A DNA stretch of 7,180 bases from an uncultured Eubacteriales bacterium (GTDB taxonomy: Bacteria; Bacillota; Clostridia; Oscillospirales; Oscillospiraceae): assembly GCA_900553135.1 (NCBI GenBank), contig USCO01000113.1, positions 1-7,180 of the forward strand. The letters are read 5' to 3'. Below the pieces are notes generated by a model. It saw only the letters and a list, made by a program, of their open reading frames with translations, searched no databases and was not told the DNA's origin. A program made the position numbers and the translations under genes. Below, one piece after another: positions 6,590-7,180 of this stretch; position 1 is the first letter of the stretch, and each line of letters opens with the position of its first letter.

Positions 6590-6665
6590 TGACGGTTACA
6601 AAAGCGGTTGCATTTCCATTGTTTCCTTTCAAATGAAAACGATCGTCGTCTAAAATCAGCAGTAC
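6590..6665. other. Probable chimeric junction between Firmicute and E. coli DNA
   Basis: To the left lie a Firmicute-type glycan operon and its leader. To the right lie the yjdM promoter, yjdM and an enterobacterial REP repeat. No gene, insertion sequence, integrase or tRNA marks a natural boundary. The exact base cannot be fixed by eye: both sides of the interval are AT-rich and I cannot align to a reference. The outer limits come from the last Firmicute-like signal (-10 box ending 6589) and the first E. coli signal (yjdM -35 box at 6668). Confidence 0.75.
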
Positions 6666-6667
6666 CC

Positions 6668-6696
6668 CCGACAAACTCAGGGATTTTGTGTATAAT
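6668..6696 (+). promoter_or_regulatory. Sigma-70 promoter of yjdM
   Basis: CCGACA (6668-6673) stands 17 bases before a perfect TATAAT (6691-6696). Transcription would begin near 6703, giving a leader of about 60 bases before the yjdM ATG. Spacing is ideal, while the -35 matches 4 of 6 positions. Confidence 0.55.
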
Positions 6697-6708
6697 TGCG
6701 GCCTTTTT

Positions 6709-6727
6709 CGGCAATCTGCCGTTTTTT
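6709..6727 (+). terminator. Short terminator-like hairpin in the yjdM leader
   Basis: CGGCA-ATC-TGCCG (6709-6721) is a perfect five-pair stem with a three-base loop, directly followed by TTTTTT. It sits just after the predicted start site. The stem is short for efficient termination; it may attenuate the gene or be incidental. Confidence 0.3.
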
Positions 6728-6763
6728 GGCGCTTTTGCCCTGCTGACTTTTGAGGAAATCCAC

Positions 6764-7099
6764 ATGTCATTACCACACTGCCCAAAATGCAACTCCGAAT
6801 ACACCTACGAAGATAACGGCATGTACATCTGCCCGGAATGTGCCTACGAATGGAACGACGCAGAACCTGCACAGGAAAGCGACGAGCTGATCGTTAAAGA
6901 TGCTAACGGCAATCTGCTGGCTGACGGCGACAGCGTTACCATCATTAAAGATCTGAAGGTGAAAGGTAGCTCTTCGATGCTGAAAATTGGCACCAAAGTG
7001 AAAAACATCCGCCTGGTTGAAGGCGACCATAACATCGATTGCAAAATCGACGGTTTTGGTCCGATGAAACTGAAATCTGAGTTTGTGAAAAAGAACTGA
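6764..7099 (+). CDS. yjdM: YjdM/PhnA zinc-ribbon protein of E. coli
   Basis: The product is 111 residues and I recognise it along its full length as E. coli YjdM (formerly PhnA). An N-terminal zinc ribbon has C6-x2-C9 and C23-x2-C26 (CPKC and CPEC). The PhnA-specific C-terminal domain follows, with [14 protein letters not shown] (39-52), [15 protein letters not shown] (54-68) and a basic end, FVKKN. Despite the historical name, it is not needed for phosphonate use by the C-P lyase, and its cellular role is not firmly established. The ATG at 6764 has GAGGAA (6752-6757) six bases upstream. An in-frame TTG at 6608 would add 52 residues but lies before the promoter, so I reject it. Composition is near 48% GC with E. 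coli-like codon use, unlike everything left of the junction. Confidence 0.95.
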
Positions 7100-7117
7100 T
7101 TGTATTGTGATCGGTAA

Positions 7118-7147
7118 GCCGGATAAGGCGCTCGCGCCGCATCCGGC
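7118..7147 (+). repeat. REP (repetitive extragenic palindromic) element
   Basis: The 30 bases begin GCCGGATAAGGCGC and end CGCCGCATCCGGC: GCCGGAT pairs with ATCCGGC and GGCG with CGCC, with the usual unpaired bases between. This is the standard enterobacterial REP core, located 19 bases after the yjdM stop, where it may stabilise the mRNA 3' end. It is strong evidence that this end of the window is E. coli chromosome. Confidence 0.93.
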
Positions 7148-7160
7148 AACGATGCCGACT

Positions 7161-7180
7161 GCCTGATGCGACGCTGACCG
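7161..7180 (+). repeat. Start of a second REP unit (BIME), cut by the window edge
   Basis: GCCTGATGCGACGCTGACCG matches the opening half of another common E. coli REP variant, whose partner arm normally ends in TCAGGC. With the first REP 13 bases before, it forms a BIME cluster that continues beyond the window. Confidence 0.75.

Noticed and set aside
5961..6592. Plus-strand open frames of 126-134 codons in the leader
   Set aside because: No ribosome binding sites; composition is dominated by Pro, Arg, Ser and Phe from C/T-rich DNA; no motif; opposite to the operon leader.
6608..6763. 52-residue N-terminal extension of yjdM from TTG
   Set aside because: It lies upstream of the yjdM promoter, and the 111-residue form from 6764 has a good Shine-Dalgarno and matches the known protein length.
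6438..6872. 144-codon minus-strand open frame
   Set aside because: It runs antisense through yjdM, across the chimeric junction and into the leader, so it cannot be one natural gene.
7118..7180. Paired palindromes considered as a CRISPR or attachment site
   Set aside because: The sequence is the standard enterobacterial REP/BIME consensus, with no regularly spaced identical repeats and unique spacers.

Overview
The window joins two unrelated pieces of DNA. Positions 1 to about 6590 look like a high-GC Firmicute of the gut Clostridia (Oscillospiraceae-like). The evidence is strong purine-rich Shine-Dalgarno sites, very tight gene packing, and protein sequences closest in style to Bacillus/Clostridium exopolysaccharide enzymes such as EpsN. 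From about 6600-6665 to the end it is Escherichia coli (or a very close relative): the complete yjdM (phnA) gene with its promoter, followed by a REP/BIME repeat. The family-level placement of the left part is inference. The E. coli identity of the right part rests on a protein I recognise over its full length and on the REP consensus.

Left part, all on the minus strand and read from right to left: a ~750-base gene-free leader (5834-6590); a GT4 glycosyltransferase (4706-5833); a UDP-glucose 6-dehydrogenase (3387-4709, GTG start in a 4-base GTGA overlap); a UDP-glucuronate 4-epimerase (2384-3382); an EpsN/PglE-type DegT aminotransferase (1229-2371); a single-pass membrane-anchored protein of unknown function (119-1225); and the first 31 codons of another membrane protein running off the left edge (1-94). 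Gaps between genes are -4, 4, 12, 3 and 24 bases, so this is one operon. Together the genes can make UDP-glucuronate and UDP-galacturonate from UDP-glucose, make a 4-amino-4,6-dideoxy sugar nucleotide (if a dehydratase lies to the left), and transfer one sugar to a growing glycan. It is a capsule/exopolysaccharide or glycoprotein-glycan assembly locus.

The leader holds a good sigma-A-type promoter about 110 bases before the glycosyltransferase (5942-5970). Upstream of it is a GC-rich segment (about 6045-6190) that can fold into alternative hairpins and ends in a U6 run, resembling an attenuator or small RNA. An extended -10 box lies at the extreme right of the Firmicute part, with no matching -35, as if the junction cut the promoter.

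The main thing to settle is whether the Firmicute/E. coli join is a cloning or assembly artefact, which is by far the likeliest reading. I see no clear new enzymatic system. The most open biology is the leader structure and the unknown membrane-anchored protein.
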